This document shows positions 50,849 to 58,863 of a stretch of 64,000 bases of DNA, piece by piece. A program made the translations under genes and the position numbers. The notes beneath the pieces were generated by a model. That model was not told the origin of the DNA. It was given only the letters and a program-made list of their open reading frames with translations, and did no database searches. Source of the stretch: Methanolinea sp. UBA275 (GTDB taxonomy: Archaea; Halobacteriota; Methanomicrobia; Methanomicrobiales; Methanospirillaceae); NCBI GenBank assembly GCA_002506105.1, contig DAWU01000009.1, forward strand, positions 52,468-116,467. The letters run 5' to 3'. Position 1 is the first letter of the stretch; each line of letters starts with the position of its first letter.

Positions 50849-51595
50849 TCATGCTCCATGCCTGGACCGGACCCCGAGATCGGTCACTCTCTCAGGATGG
50901 GTATAGACAGTGAAACGGTCTCCACGCGAGAAGCAGATGAGGGTGATACCTGCTTTTTTCGCGGTTTCAATTCCCTGCTGGGTCGTGGCCGCCCTGGACA
51001 CAATAACCGGTATCCCCGCATGGGCAGCCTTGGTGACCATATCCCGGGGCTGTCGCCCGGTGCATCCCAGGATACACATGGAACGGTCGATTCCCATAAG
51101 CACCGCATGTCCCACAACCTTGTCGACCGTATTGTGCCTCCCGAGATCGTTCGCCTTCACGAGAAGATCATGTGTGTGAAAGAGGACTGAACAGTGGACG
51201 CCGCCTGTTTTTCTCCAGGTCTCTGTCTCGATCTCGTCTGTTATCCTGTAGATATCTGCAATATCCAGTGAAAGAGAAGATTTGACCGGATGGAAGGGTT
51301 TTCTGACTCCGATTGCACCTGTCGAGATTATCTCCTGGACAGGAATACCTTCGATGGGAGCATCAACAAAGATGTCACTCCCCTTCACTACGACCCGGTT
51401 CACCCTGTCGGAAAGTCCCTGGCAGATCACGAATCCTGCACCAAGTTCCTCTAGGTGATCGTTGCTTGCCACCATCCCGGAGAAGAATACCCCGTTCAGG
51501 TAGAGGGAGAAAGTGTTCTCTTTTACAACAGTATCTTCGATATCACCCGCAGCACCACCTCTCACCTGGATTCCCCTTACCGAAATGGTATTCAT
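50849..51595 (-). CDS. fdhD: FdhD-like sulfurtransferase for formate dehydrogenase
   Basis: A 248-residue FdhD homologue. FdhD carries sulfur from IscS-type desulfurases to the Mo/W-bis-MGD cofactor of formate dehydrogenase. Recognised by LGAGFVICQGL, TGGVHCSVLFHTHDLLVKANDLGRHNTVDKV, RQPRDMVTKAAHAGIPVIVSRAA and GITLICFSRGDRFTVYTHPERV. The CxxC loop that carries sulfur in E. coli FdhD (a CGxCG motif) is missing; the corresponding stretch reads ISTGAIGVRKPFHP. Cysteines occur instead in MCILGCTGR. The protein may be active through these or act mainly in cofactor binding. It is in an operon with cutA (ATGA overlap) and DUF1890/1894. Confidence 0.88.
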   Translation of the reverse strand: MNTISVRGIQVRGGAAGDIEDTVVKENTFSLYLNGVFFSGMVASNDHLEELGAGFVICQGLSDRVNRVVVKGSDIFVDAPIEGIPVQEIISTGAIGVRKPFHPVKSSLSLDIADIYRITDEIETETWRKTGGVHCSVLFHTHDLLVKANDLGRHNTVDKVVGHAVLMGIDRSMCILGCTGRQPRDMVTKAAHAGIPVIVSRAATTQQGIETAKKAGITLICFSRGDRFTVYTHPERVTDLGVRSRHGA

Positions 51596-51978
51596 GGATG
51601 TGTTTCTCCATCCAGCCAGGTGAGGTACGGGGGATATCCATCTATGACAGGCACGACGATTATTTCAGGGAGTTCGTATGAATGAGCACTCCGGATGGCG
51701 GATATGGCATCGCTGACCCTGTCTGTTGTGGTCTTTATGATCAACAGAACCTCGGGATCATCACACATGCTCCCTTCCCAGCGGTATATGGACCTGATCT
51801 CAGTGATATTCACACAGGCCGCGAGTCTCTTTTCAACGAGGTCGCGGGCGATTGCAGGCCCCTCATCCCTCGAGGTGGTTGTGAGAATAATCCTTGCACG
51901 TGATGTCGAATCTGGCACCAAACTGTCCAGGCCTCCCGGTGTAATCCCCGGAATCCTCCTCCCGGGAACCTCACACAT
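51592..51978 (-). CDS. cutA: CutA1-type divalent-cation tolerance protein
   Basis: A 128-residue CutA1 protein, which forms a trimer with a ferredoxin-like fold. The conserved core is ARIILTTTSRDEGPAIARDLVEKRLAACVNI, YRWEGSMCDDPEVLLIIKTT, SAHSYELPEIIVVPVIDGYPPYLTWL. Copper tolerance was the original role; the true function remains unclear. The N-terminal 24 residues (MCEVPGRRIPGITPGGLDS) are extra to the family. A TATA-like sequence about 25 bases upstream of the ATG at 51978 fits a leaderless message starting there. TTG at 51921 after a GGAGG is an alternative that would remove the extension. It overlaps fdhD by ATGA. Confidence 0.88.
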   Translation of the reverse strand: MCEVPGRRIPGITPGGLDSLVPDSTSRARIILTTTSRDEGPAIARDLVEKRLAACVNITEIRSIYRWEGSMCDDPEVLLIIKTTTDRVSDAISAIRSAHSYELPEIIVVPVIDGYPPYLTWLDGETHP

Positions 51979-52097
51979 ACTGTTAGCTATCCGGGCGCGG
52001 GATATAATGATATTGTTGTAATACAGCCATTTCAGTAAGTTTTACCAGTTCGGGAACCACAGGAAGTCTTTTTTGAGTGTAGGCCGGGTGATCTTTA

Positions 52098-53276
52098 ATG
52101 CATGAGGAGAACGCACTATATGACAATATGTATGCGGAACGAATGGGGGCGCTCCCTCCCTATCTGTTCGCCCGAATCGACGAGATGAAGGCAAAGAAAA
52201 TAAAGGCTGGCGTGGATGTCATCGATCTCGGGGTTGGCGATCCGGATCTTCCCACACCTTCCCATGTGGTGGATGAGCTCTGCAGGGCGGCAAGGGATCC
52301 GGCCCACCATCATTACCCTTCCTATGCAGGTATGCCTGAGTTCCGGATAGCAGTGGCACGCTGGTACATGCGTCGTTTCGGGGTGGAATTGGATCCTTCA
52401 ACCCAGGTACTTGCCCTGATGGGTTCAAAGGATGGCATTGCGCATATCCCTGAAGCATTTGTCAATCCCGGGGATTTTGTCCTGGCACCAAGCCCCGGCT
52501 ATCCCGTGTACCGCACCTCGACGCTTTTTGCCGAGGGCAGGGTCCATGAGATGCCCCTGACAGCAGAGAACCACTTCATCCCCGTGCTCGACGACATTCC
52601 CCGCAAGGTGGCTGATTCGGCACGAATAATGTTTCTGAACTACCCGAACAATCCCACATCGGCCGTAACCCGTGAGGGATTCTTCAAAGAGGCGGTGGAA
52701 TTCGCCCGCGAACACGATCTCATTATCGTCCACGACAATGCGTATTCGGAGATCGCATACGATGGCTACAAAGCCCCGTCATTTCTTGAGACTGAAGGTG
52801 CCATGGATGTTGCCATCGAGATGCATTCCCTCTCAAAGACCTACAACATGACCGGGTGGAGGATCGGTATGGCGGTCGGAAACGGGACGATTCTCTCCGG
52901 TCTCGGGAGAGTCAAGACGAATGTGGACTCGGGAGTCTTCGATGCGGTCCAGAGGGCAGGAATCAGTGCGCTGTCGGGATCGGACGATTGTGTGCGGGAA
53001 GCCTGCCGTATCTACCAGGAGAGGAGGGATGTGCTGGTTGGCGGTCTCAGGAAACTCGGGTTTTTGGTTGATGCACCAAAGGCTACCTTTTATGTCTGGA
53101 TGCCGGTTGAGGACTGCATGGCCTTTACCACAAGGATGCTTGATGAAGCCGGTATCGTGGTCACACCCGGGATAGGATTCGGTTCAGGTGGTGCCGGATA
53201 TGTCAGGTTCGCCCTCACCCGTTCCACCGGACGCATACAGGAAGCCCTTGGGAGGATGGAGGGAATGGACCTATGA
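52098..53276 (+). CDS. dapL: LL-diaminopimelate aminotransferase
   Basis: A 392-residue class I/II aminotransferase, which makes LL-diaminopimelate from tetrahydrodipicolinate in one step. It has RMGALPPYLFARIDEMKAKK, DLGVGDPDLPTPSHVV, HHYPSYAGMPEFRIAVARW, FLNYPNNPTSAV, the Asp in IIVHDNAYSEIAYDG, and SLSKTYNMTGWRIGMAVGN with the cofactor Lys. The N terminus and the position upstream of lysA favour DapL over general aspartate aminotransferases. GGTGATC precedes the ATG. The stop overlaps the lysA start by four bases, so the two make lysine together. Confidence 0.92.
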   Translation: MHEENALYDNMYAERMGALPPYLFARIDEMKAKKIKAGVDVIDLGVGDPDLPTPSHVVDELCRAARDPAHHHYPSYAGMPEFRIAVARWYMRRFGVELDPSTQVLALMGSKDGIAHIPEAFVNPGDFVLAPSPGYPVYRTSTLFAEGRVHEMPLTAENHFIPVLDDIPRKVADSARIMFLNYPNNPTSAVTREGFFKEAVEFAREHDLIIVHDNAYSEIAYDGYKAPSFLETEGAMDVAIEMHSLSKTYNMTGWRIGMAVGNGTILSGLGRVKTNVDSGVFDAVQRAGISALSGSDDCVREACRIYQERRDVLVGGLRKLGFLVDAPKATFYVWMPVEDCMAFTTRMLDEAGIVVTPGIGFGSGGAGYVRFALTRSTGRIQEALGRMEGMDL

Positions 53277-54565
53277 ACCTTCCCCCTCATCTTGGTATCA
53301 GGGACAGCCATCTCACCATCGGAGGGATCGAATGCAGCAGCCTTGCAGATCGTTACGGAACCCCGCTCTATGTCACGGACCAGGACCGAATCGTGTCAAA
53401 ATATCGTGAGTACCACACTGCACTCGGTTCTCACCATCCGAAGGTGAAGGTGCTGTATGCTGCAAAGGCAAATGGCAACCTGGCAATCATGAAAGCACTT
53501 GCCAGGGAGGGTGCGGGGGCCGATATATTCTCTTCCGGCGAGCTCCATCTGGCACTCGCGGCGGGAATCCCGCACGATATGCTTCTCTTCAACGGAAGCT
53601 CGAAGAGCCAGCGGGATCTCCGACTTGCTGTCGAGCATGACATCGCCGTGTCGGTGGACTCGCTCGACGAGCTCTTCCAGCTCGAAAATGTGGCGAAGGG
53701 CATGGGGAGAACGGCGAGGATAGCCTTCCGTGTCAATCCTGCACTCGAAGTCCCAACCCATCCCAAGATTGCAACAGGGCTTGCAACAAGCAAGTTCGGG
53801 ATCGCACACCATCTCATCCCTTCCGCATACAAGGAAGCACTGGGATGTACCCATATCAGGCCTGTGGGCATCCATTGCCATATTGGTTCCCAGATACTGG
53901 ATCTCGAGCCATTCAGGAAGGCAGCCGACGTGATGATGCGCATCGTCGCGGATCTTGTTGCAATGGGGATCGAGCTCGAGTTTATCGATCTCGGCGGAGG
54001 GCTCGGGATTCCCTACCGGCACGGGACTGAGATGGCGCCCGGGCCTGCGGAATATGCCGCAGCAGTGGCACCTATCGTCAAAAAAGGAGCCGAGTCACTC
54101 GGCATCCACCCGGAACTGTGGGTTGAACCCGGACGCTCACTCGTCGCTGATTCAACCGTGCTTCTCTGCCGGGTGAACTCCGTCAAGAAGGCGCACAAGA
54201 ATTTTGTCAACGTGGATGCAGGGTTCAATCTCCTGGTCAGGCCCGTCATGTACAATTCCTACCATGAGATTGTCCTGGCACACGGCGTGAACCATATCCC
54301 GGAGGAGACCTACACCATAACCGGCCCCATCTGCGAGACAGGCGATATCCTGGCATCAGACCGCCGCCTTCCCCGGATAAAAGCGGGGGATCTCATTGCC
54401 ATCCTCGATGCGGGTGCCTATGGTTTCTCGATGTCATCGCAATACAACGCAAGGCCACGCTGCGCAGAAGTGATCATCCACGAAGGAACCCCCGCCCTCA
54501 TGAGGCGGGCCGAGACCATCGACGATCTCACTGCCACCATGCGGACGCCTTTCTGGTTGTCCTGA
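53273..54565 (+). CDS. lysA: Diaminopimelate decarboxylase
   Basis: A 430-residue PLP enzyme of the alanine-racemase-like barrel fold, which decarboxylates meso-diaminopimelate to lysine. It has VKVLYAAKANGNLAIMKALA with the cofactor Lys, GAGADIFSSGELHLALAAG, GIHCHIGSQILDLEPF, DLGGGLGIPYRHG, EPGRSLVADSTVLL, and the second-domain GPICETGDILASDR and GAYGFSMSSQYNARPR. The ATG overlaps the dapL stop. A DAP epimerase is needed between the two enzymes and is not in the window. The RPA gene follows 13 bases on. Confidence 0.96.
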   Translation: MNLPPHLGIRDSHLTIGGIECSSLADRYGTPLYVTDQDRIVSKYREYHTALGSHHPKVKVLYAAKANGNLAIMKALAREGAGADIFSSGELHLALAAGIPHDMLLFNGSSKSQRDLRLAVEHDIAVSVDSLDELFQLENVAKGMGRTARIAFRVNPALEVPTHPKIATGLATSKFGIAHHLIPSAYKEALGCTHIRPVGIHCHIGSQILDLEPFRKAADVMMRIVADLVAMGIELEFIDLGGGLGIPYRHGTEMAPGPAEYAAAVAPIVKKGAESLGIHPELWVEPGRSLVADSTVLLCRVNSVKKAHKNFVNVDAGFNLLVRPVMYNSYHEIVLAHGVNHIPEETYTITGPICETGDILASDRRLPRIKAGDLIAILDAGAYGFSMSSQYNARPRCAEVIIHEGTPALMRRAETIDDLTATMRTPFWLS

Positions 54566-54578
54566 AAGGAGAAGAACC

Positions 54579-55913
54579 GTGCAGTTCCACTACGCCCTCG
54601 TGGACGATCTCTTCACTCGTGAGGAGTTCGAGCGGCGGGTGGAGGAGAAGATGGAAGCCTGCGGCGATCTCGTCGATGAGGTGACGGCCGCAATGATGGT
54701 GGTGCAGGATTCCGGGCGCCACCATGTCAAGATAAAGGATCTGTCGGGAAAGTCATCCCTTTTCTCTTTTTTTGGGAAGGTTATTGCACAAAATCCCCCG
54801 CGTGAATTCGAGAGGCCCGGGGGAGAGAAGGGTCTCGTGACCAGCATCATCCTCGGCGACGAAACCGGGCAGGTCAGGGCAATTCTGTGGGATGAGAAAG
54901 CGGGAGCGGCCAGGGAGATCGAGATAGGAGAGGTCCTCGAGGTCATAGGGAAGCACCCGAACCGGGCTACGAACGAGATCACGGTCATGGCCATGCGCCA
55001 GTCCATGGTTGAGATCGTCGGGCCGACGCAGGTGGAGCCGTCTCTTGCACCCCCCAAGCGGAAGGGGATTACCGCAAGGGTGATGGTGCTTGGCAATCCC
55101 CGGATGGTGCCCAGGCGTGACGGGACCGAGATTGAAATGCGGGATCTCATTATAGGAACAGAGGATGGTATCACCCGCATGGCATGCTGGACGCCCGCCC
55201 TTCTTGACGGGATTGCCGAGGGAATGACAATGAGGGTCCGGGGAGCACTCGAGAAGGTGCGAAAGGCCGGGAAAGAGTTCAGTATCGATGACAAGAGCGA
55301 GGTTGAGATAACTGAGGAAGAAGTACCGGTGAGCCTGGATTCAATTTCTGATGTACAGGAGGGTGGCACATACTCATTGTCAGGATCCATCCGTTCCTGC
55401 CAGCCTGCGCACCAGTTCACCACCAAGGATGGCAGGGCATCCTGCGTACGCAACCTTGTCATCACTGACGGCACGCACGATCTTCACCTGGTATTGTGGG
55501 GCGACCATGCGGGTACGAGTCTTCTCCCTGGTGAGCAGATCATCGTCTACCTCGCTTCTGGCAGGACTGGGAGGAACGGGGGGCTGGAACTGCACGCCGG
55601 GCGGGGGAGTCTTGTCCAGATACGCCATGAAGGAGAGGCTGCAGAAGAAGAGATATCAGGTACCGTGATCATCACCCCTGAAGGGACATTCCTTGATACC
55701 CCTGAAGGCCAGTTTCTTATGTTCTCGCATCTTCCCCATGGCCATGAGATCAAAGCAAGAGCCAGGCGTATGGGAAAACGGCTCACCATCCTTTCATGGG
55801 AGGAAAACCCTCCTGATCCTGCCGAGCTGGATGCGAGGCTTGATGCCTTCATCAGCCTGACGGAGAACGGGAATACTTTCACCCCGCACGGCCGCCAAGA
55901 TATAAGAGGATGA
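54579..55913 (+). CDS. rpa: Replication protein A (single-stranded DNA-binding, OB-fold)
   Basis: A 444-residue protein of tandem OB folds that coats single-stranded DNA in replication and repair. OB folds are seen at about 68-150 (GKVIAQNPPREFE, GLVTSIILGDETGQVRAILWDEKA), 165-260 (KGITARVMVLGNPRMV, EMRDLIIGTEDGITRMACW) and 270-350 (GTYSLSGSIRSCQPAHQF, VRNLVITDGTHDLHLVLWGDHA). I see no Cys4 zinc finger, which some euryarchaeal RPAs carry. The start is GTG 54579, preceded by AAGGAGAAG. radA follows 34 bases downstream, so two recombination and replication proteins share the dapL-lysA transcript or a promoter nearby. Confidence 0.92.
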   Translation: MQFHYALVDDLFTREEFERRVEEKMEACGDLVDEVTAAMMVVQDSGRHHVKIKDLSGKSSLFSFFGKVIAQNPPREFERPGGEKGLVTSIILGDETGQVRAILWDEKAGAAREIEIGEVLEVIGKHPNRATNEITVMAMRQSMVEIVGPTQVEPSLAPPKRKGITARVMVLGNPRMVPRRDGTEIEMRDLIIGTEDGITRMACWTPALLDGIAEGMTMRVRGALEKVRKAGKEFSIDDKSEVEITEEEVPVSLDSISDVQEGGTYSLSGSIRSCQPAHQFTTKDGRASCVRNLVITDGTHDLHLVLWGDHAGTSLLPGEQIIVYLASGRTGRNGGLELHAGRGSLVQIRHEGEAAEEEISGTVIITPEGTFLDTPEGQFLMFSHLPHGHEIKARARRMGKRLTILSWEENPPDPAELDARLDAFISLTENGNTFTPHGRQDIRG

Positions 55914-55947
55914 GTATACTTCCTCTCCACGAACAGGTGAATTAAAA

Positions 55948-56919
55948 ATGAGCAACGGACCCCTTGAAATTGAAGATCTGCCCGGTGTGGGACCTACGAC
56001 TGCCGAGAAACTGCGCGAATCCGGTTTCCTGAGCGTGGAGAGCATTGCCACGGCGTCTCCCCAGGAGCTTGCCGAGACTGCAGAGATAGGCGAGTCGACT
56101 GCAAAGAAGATGATCAAGGCAGCCCGCGAGCTGGTGGATCTCGGGGGTTTCCGAACGGGGAAGGACGTCTTCGAGCAGAGGAAGGAGGTCAGGAAACTCC
56201 GGACCCGTGTTCCGGAACTGGATGCCCTCCTTGGAGGCGGTCTTGAGACCCAAGCCCTCACTGAGCTCTATGGCGAGTTCGGGTCAGGAAAGAGCCAGGT
56301 GGCGCACCAAGCTGCCGTCAACGTGCAGCTCCCCGAGGAGGAAGGTGGTCTGATGGGCTCGGCCATTTTCATCGACACCGAGAATACCTTCCGTCCCGAG
56401 CGTATTGAGCAGATGGTGATCGGCCTCGGGATCGATGCCGACCCGCAGGACTTCCTGGAGAACATCCATGTTGCAAGGGCGCACACTTCAGACCATCAGA
56501 TGCTGATGGTAGAGAGTGCAAAGGAGAAGGCCCAGGAACTGAAGAACTCTGACCGCCCACTCCGCCTTATTATCGTTGATTCGCTCACTGCGCACTTCCG
56601 GGCCGAGTACGCAGGCCGCGGCACCCTCGCTACCCGGCAGCAGAAACTGAACCGGCACCTTCACGATATCTTCAGGCTGGTCGACGAGCACAACGCAGTG
56701 GGAATGGTCACCAACCAGGTACTCTCAAATCCCGCGGTGTTCTTTGGAGACCCGACAAAACCCATTGGGGGGAATATCGTCGGCCACACCGCAACCTTCA
56801 GGATTTACCTGCGGAAGAGCAAGGCCGGCAAGCGTATTGCCCGACTGGTGGACAGCCCCAACCTCCCCGAGGGAGAAGCAGCATTCATGGTGGAAGAGGC
56901 TGGACTGAAACCGGTATAA
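55948..56919 (+). CDS. radA: DNA repair and recombination protein RadA
   Basis: A 323-residue archaeal RecA/Rad51 recombinase, forming filaments on single-stranded DNA for strand exchange. The N-terminal helix-hairpin-helix (DLPGVGPTTAEKLRESGFLS) precedes the linker with the FQ/EQRK region and the ATPase core: Walker A GEFGSGKSQVAHQ, FIDTENTFRPERI, Walker B RLIIVDSLTAHFRAEYAGR, and NQVLSNPAVFFGDPTKPIGGN with loop L2. Length is normal. AGGTGA lies seven bases before the ATG. A nine-T run follows 6 bases after the stop and is the probable terminator. Confidence 0.98.
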   Translation: MSNGPLEIEDLPGVGPTTAEKLRESGFLSVESIATASPQELAETAEIGESTAKKMIKAARELVDLGGFRTGKDVFEQRKEVRKLRTRVPELDALLGGGLETQALTELYGEFGSGKSQVAHQAAVNVQLPEEEGGLMGSAIFIDTENTFRPERIEQMVIGLGIDADPQDFLENIHVARAHTSDHQMLMVESAKEKAQELKNSDRPLRLIIVDSLTAHFRAEYAGRGTLATRQQKLNRHLHDIFRLVDEHNAVGMVTNQVLSNPAVFFGDPTKPIGGNIVGHTATFRIYLRKSKAGKRIARLVDSPNLPEGEAAFMVEEAGLKPV

Positions 56920-56925
56920 TATTTC

Positions 56926-56934
56926 TTTTTTTTT
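56926..56934 (+). terminator. T-run terminator of radA
   Basis: Nine consecutive T begin six bases after the radA stop codon, with TATAATATTTC just before them. Archaeal RNA polymerase stops at such T-tracts without a hairpin. Confidence 0.6.
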
Positions 56935-57232
56935 GCGGAGAGTTCTCTTCAATTTCGTCAGTACTGCTTTCTTTTGAATGACGCAGATGTGAAAATCTTG
57001 TTTTGTTGCATTCCAGGAATCTGATTGTGTGAATGCCGGAGAACTATCTTTTTCGATCGTTCTCCAGTAAATGCCTCTCTGAATGCTCCAGGGCCGGTTG
57101 GGGTAGGTGGGAGCTGGATTCTCTCTCCCCTCAATTCATAACGGCATGTCTGATAGGGAAAAAAGACATGATGTGTTGTACTACTACCATTCTTCAGGGG
57201 GATAGGGGGATATCCCAGGGTATACAGTCCCT
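56935..57232. other. Intergenic region between convergent radA and cobA
   Basis: About 300 bases with no gene I can support. A minus-strand frame at 56958-57236 (92 codons) exists but has no ribosome site, a composition unlike protein, and no family resemblance. The hemD gene that often completes this kind of operon is not here. Short runs of G and A occur near 57190-57210, but I find no convincing hairpin or RNA gene. Confidence 0.5.
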
Positions 57233-57985
57233 TCACAAAGTGACGAGATCTGAATCGTCTTCCCTGTATAACCTCACCACGTCACCTATCACGATAATTG
57301 CCGGGGGCTTCACGTTCCGCGTCTTCGCACGATCTGCAATGGTCTGGAGCGTCCCTGTGGTCACACGTTGATCCTGTCTCAACCCACGCTCGATGATGGC
57401 AACAGGAGTATCGGGCCGTTTACCGTGGGTGATAAGGCTCTGAGTAATGACAGGAATATTTCTGACACCCATCAGAATTACCAGAGTCCCCTGGTTCTTT
57501 GCCAGGTTCTCCCAGTCAAGGCCGGATTCAGCCTTTCCCGGCTCCTCGTGCCCCGTGAGGATGGTGACCTGGGAAGCGTATTTCCGGTGAGTGAGGGGAA
57601 TCCCAACGGCTCCCGGTACTGCGAGTGCGCTGGTGACACCAGGGACAAGTTCCACTGGGATCTTATGCTCCCTGAGCACCTCAAGTTCTTCTCCACCTCT
57701 CCCAAAGAGGAAGGGATCTCCGCCTTTGAGCCGTACCACCTGTTTTCCTTCGCGTGCCTTTGCAACCATCAGATCTTCGATCTCTTCCTGCTCCAGCGTA
57801 TGTTTCCCGCCGAATTTTCCGCAGTCTATCTTCTCGGCATGTTCCGGGAGCGTCGCAAGGATGTCGTCTCCGGGGAGCTGGTCATAGAGCACCACATCCG
57901 CCTGATCGATCACCTGCCGGGCCCGCTGCGTGAGGAGACCAAGGCCACCAGGGCCCGATCCCACAAGATACACTTTTCCGTTCAT
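57233..57985 (-). CDS. cobA: Uroporphyrinogen-III C-methyltransferase (SUMT)
   Basis: A 250-residue methyltransferase that adds methyl groups at C2 and C7 of uroporphyrinogen III to make precorrin-2. The SAM site is VYLVGSGPGGLGLLTQRA; VLYDQLPGDDIL, VVRLKGGDPFLFGRGGEEL, VPGVTSALAVPGAVGIPLTHR and LVILMGVRNI follow, all typical of SUMT. No HemD or Met8 domain is fused to it. The start overlaps the hemC stop by ATGA. It is the last gene of the six-gene tetrapyrrole operon and feeds both the cbi operon in this window and synthesis of sirohaem and F430. Confidence 0.95.
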   Translation of the reverse strand: MNGKVYLVGSGPGGLGLLTQRARQVIDQADVVLYDQLPGDDILATLPEHAEKIDCGKFGGKHTLEQEEIEDLMVAKAREGKQVVRLKGGDPFLFGRGGEELEVLREHKIPVELVPGVTSALAVPGAVGIPLTHRKYASQVTILTGHEEPGKAESGLDWENLAKNQGTLVILMGVRNIPVITQSLITHGKRPDTPVAIIERGLRQDQRVTTGTLQTIADRAKTRNVKPPAIIVIGDVVRLYREDDSDLVTL

Positions 57986-58863
57986 TCTTTCAGCCCCAGT
58001 TTCATGTATGCCTCATGTATCAGGCCTCGTGCGTCTTTTCTGAGCATGGCACCGAAGGATTGGGCATCTTCTGTCGAACAGTGGGTTGCATCTCTCCTCA
58101 CCCTTATGTTTCCATCGAGAGAGAGGATCTCTGCAATGAGGTGTCCATTCCGGCAATAGACCCCCTGGGGGGTGAAGCATCCCCCGCCAACCTTTTCCAT
58201 GACCACGCGTTCGCATGTCACGTCCCGCCGGGTAGCCGGGTGATCCAGAGTGCTGGAGAGAAGAGTGGCGGGTTCGCCCTGCCTGCTAACCACGGCGATC
58301 GTCCCCTGGTTAGGGGATGGAGGGTACATCTCGGGACACAGCCTTGTTCCCGGAACAGAGAGCCCGAGCCTCTGGAGACCTGCCTCGGCAAGCACCACGG
58401 CATCGTACAATCCTTCCTTCTGCTTCCGGAGCCGGGTATCCACGTTTCCTCTGAGCGGCTCAATCTTCCAGTCGGGGTGATGAAGGAGCAGTTGCGCCGT
58501 TCTCCGGGTACTGGATGTCCCGACAGTCCGTATCTTCAAAAATTGTCTTGTATGCACAAGGTAATCGGCAGGAGAATCCCGGGGCAGGATTGCGCTCGTG
58601 ACGAGACCCTCCGGCCTCTTTGCGGGGATATCCTTCATGCTATGGACCGCAGCATCTATCTCTCCCCGGAGAATTGCATCATCGAGAGCCCTTACAAACA
58701 CTCCCTGTCCGCCTATTTCGTGGAGTGGAACTCCCGTTGCGGTATCTCCCTCGGTAGCGATAACTACCCTCACACACTCAACCCCTTCATCACCAAGAAG
58801 CGAGATGACCCTGTCAGCCTGGGCACGTGCAAGGGCACTGCCCCGCGTCCCTATACGGAGAGG
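57982..58863 (-). CDS. hemC: Hydroxymethylbilane synthase (porphobilinogen deaminase)
   Basis: A 293-residue HemC joining four porphobilinogens into hydroxymethylbilane. It has PLRIGTRGSALARAQADRV at the start, AVHSMKDIPAKRPEGL with the active-site Asp region, GTSSTRRTAQLLLHHPD, RGNVDTRLRKQKEG, and GGGCFTPQGVY with the Cys that holds the dipyrromethane cofactor. The ATG at 58863 is chosen because homology begins right there; 58884 is the alternative. It overlaps the end of hemL and the start of cobA. Confidence 0.96.
   Translation of the reverse strand, partial: PLRIGTRGSALARAQADRVISLLGDEGVECVRVVIATEGDTATGVPLHEIGGQGVFVRALDDAILRGEIDAAVHSMKDIPAKRPEGLVTSAILPRDSPADYLVHTRQFLKIRTVGTSSTRRTAQLLLHHPDWKIEPLRGNVDTRLRKQKEGLYDAVVLAEAGLQRLGLSVPGTRLCPEMYPPSPNQGTIAVVSRQGEPATLLSSTLDHPATRRDVTCERVVMEKVGGGCFTPQGVYCRNGHLIAEILSLDGNIRVRRDATHCSTEDAQSFGAMLRKDARGLIHEAYMKLGLKE

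Noticed and set aside
56958..57236. 92-codon minus-strand frame after cobA, considered as a possible hemD remnant
   Set aside because: It overlaps only the last bases of cobA, shows no HemD-like features, is too short (HemD is about 240 residues) and has no plausible ribosome site.
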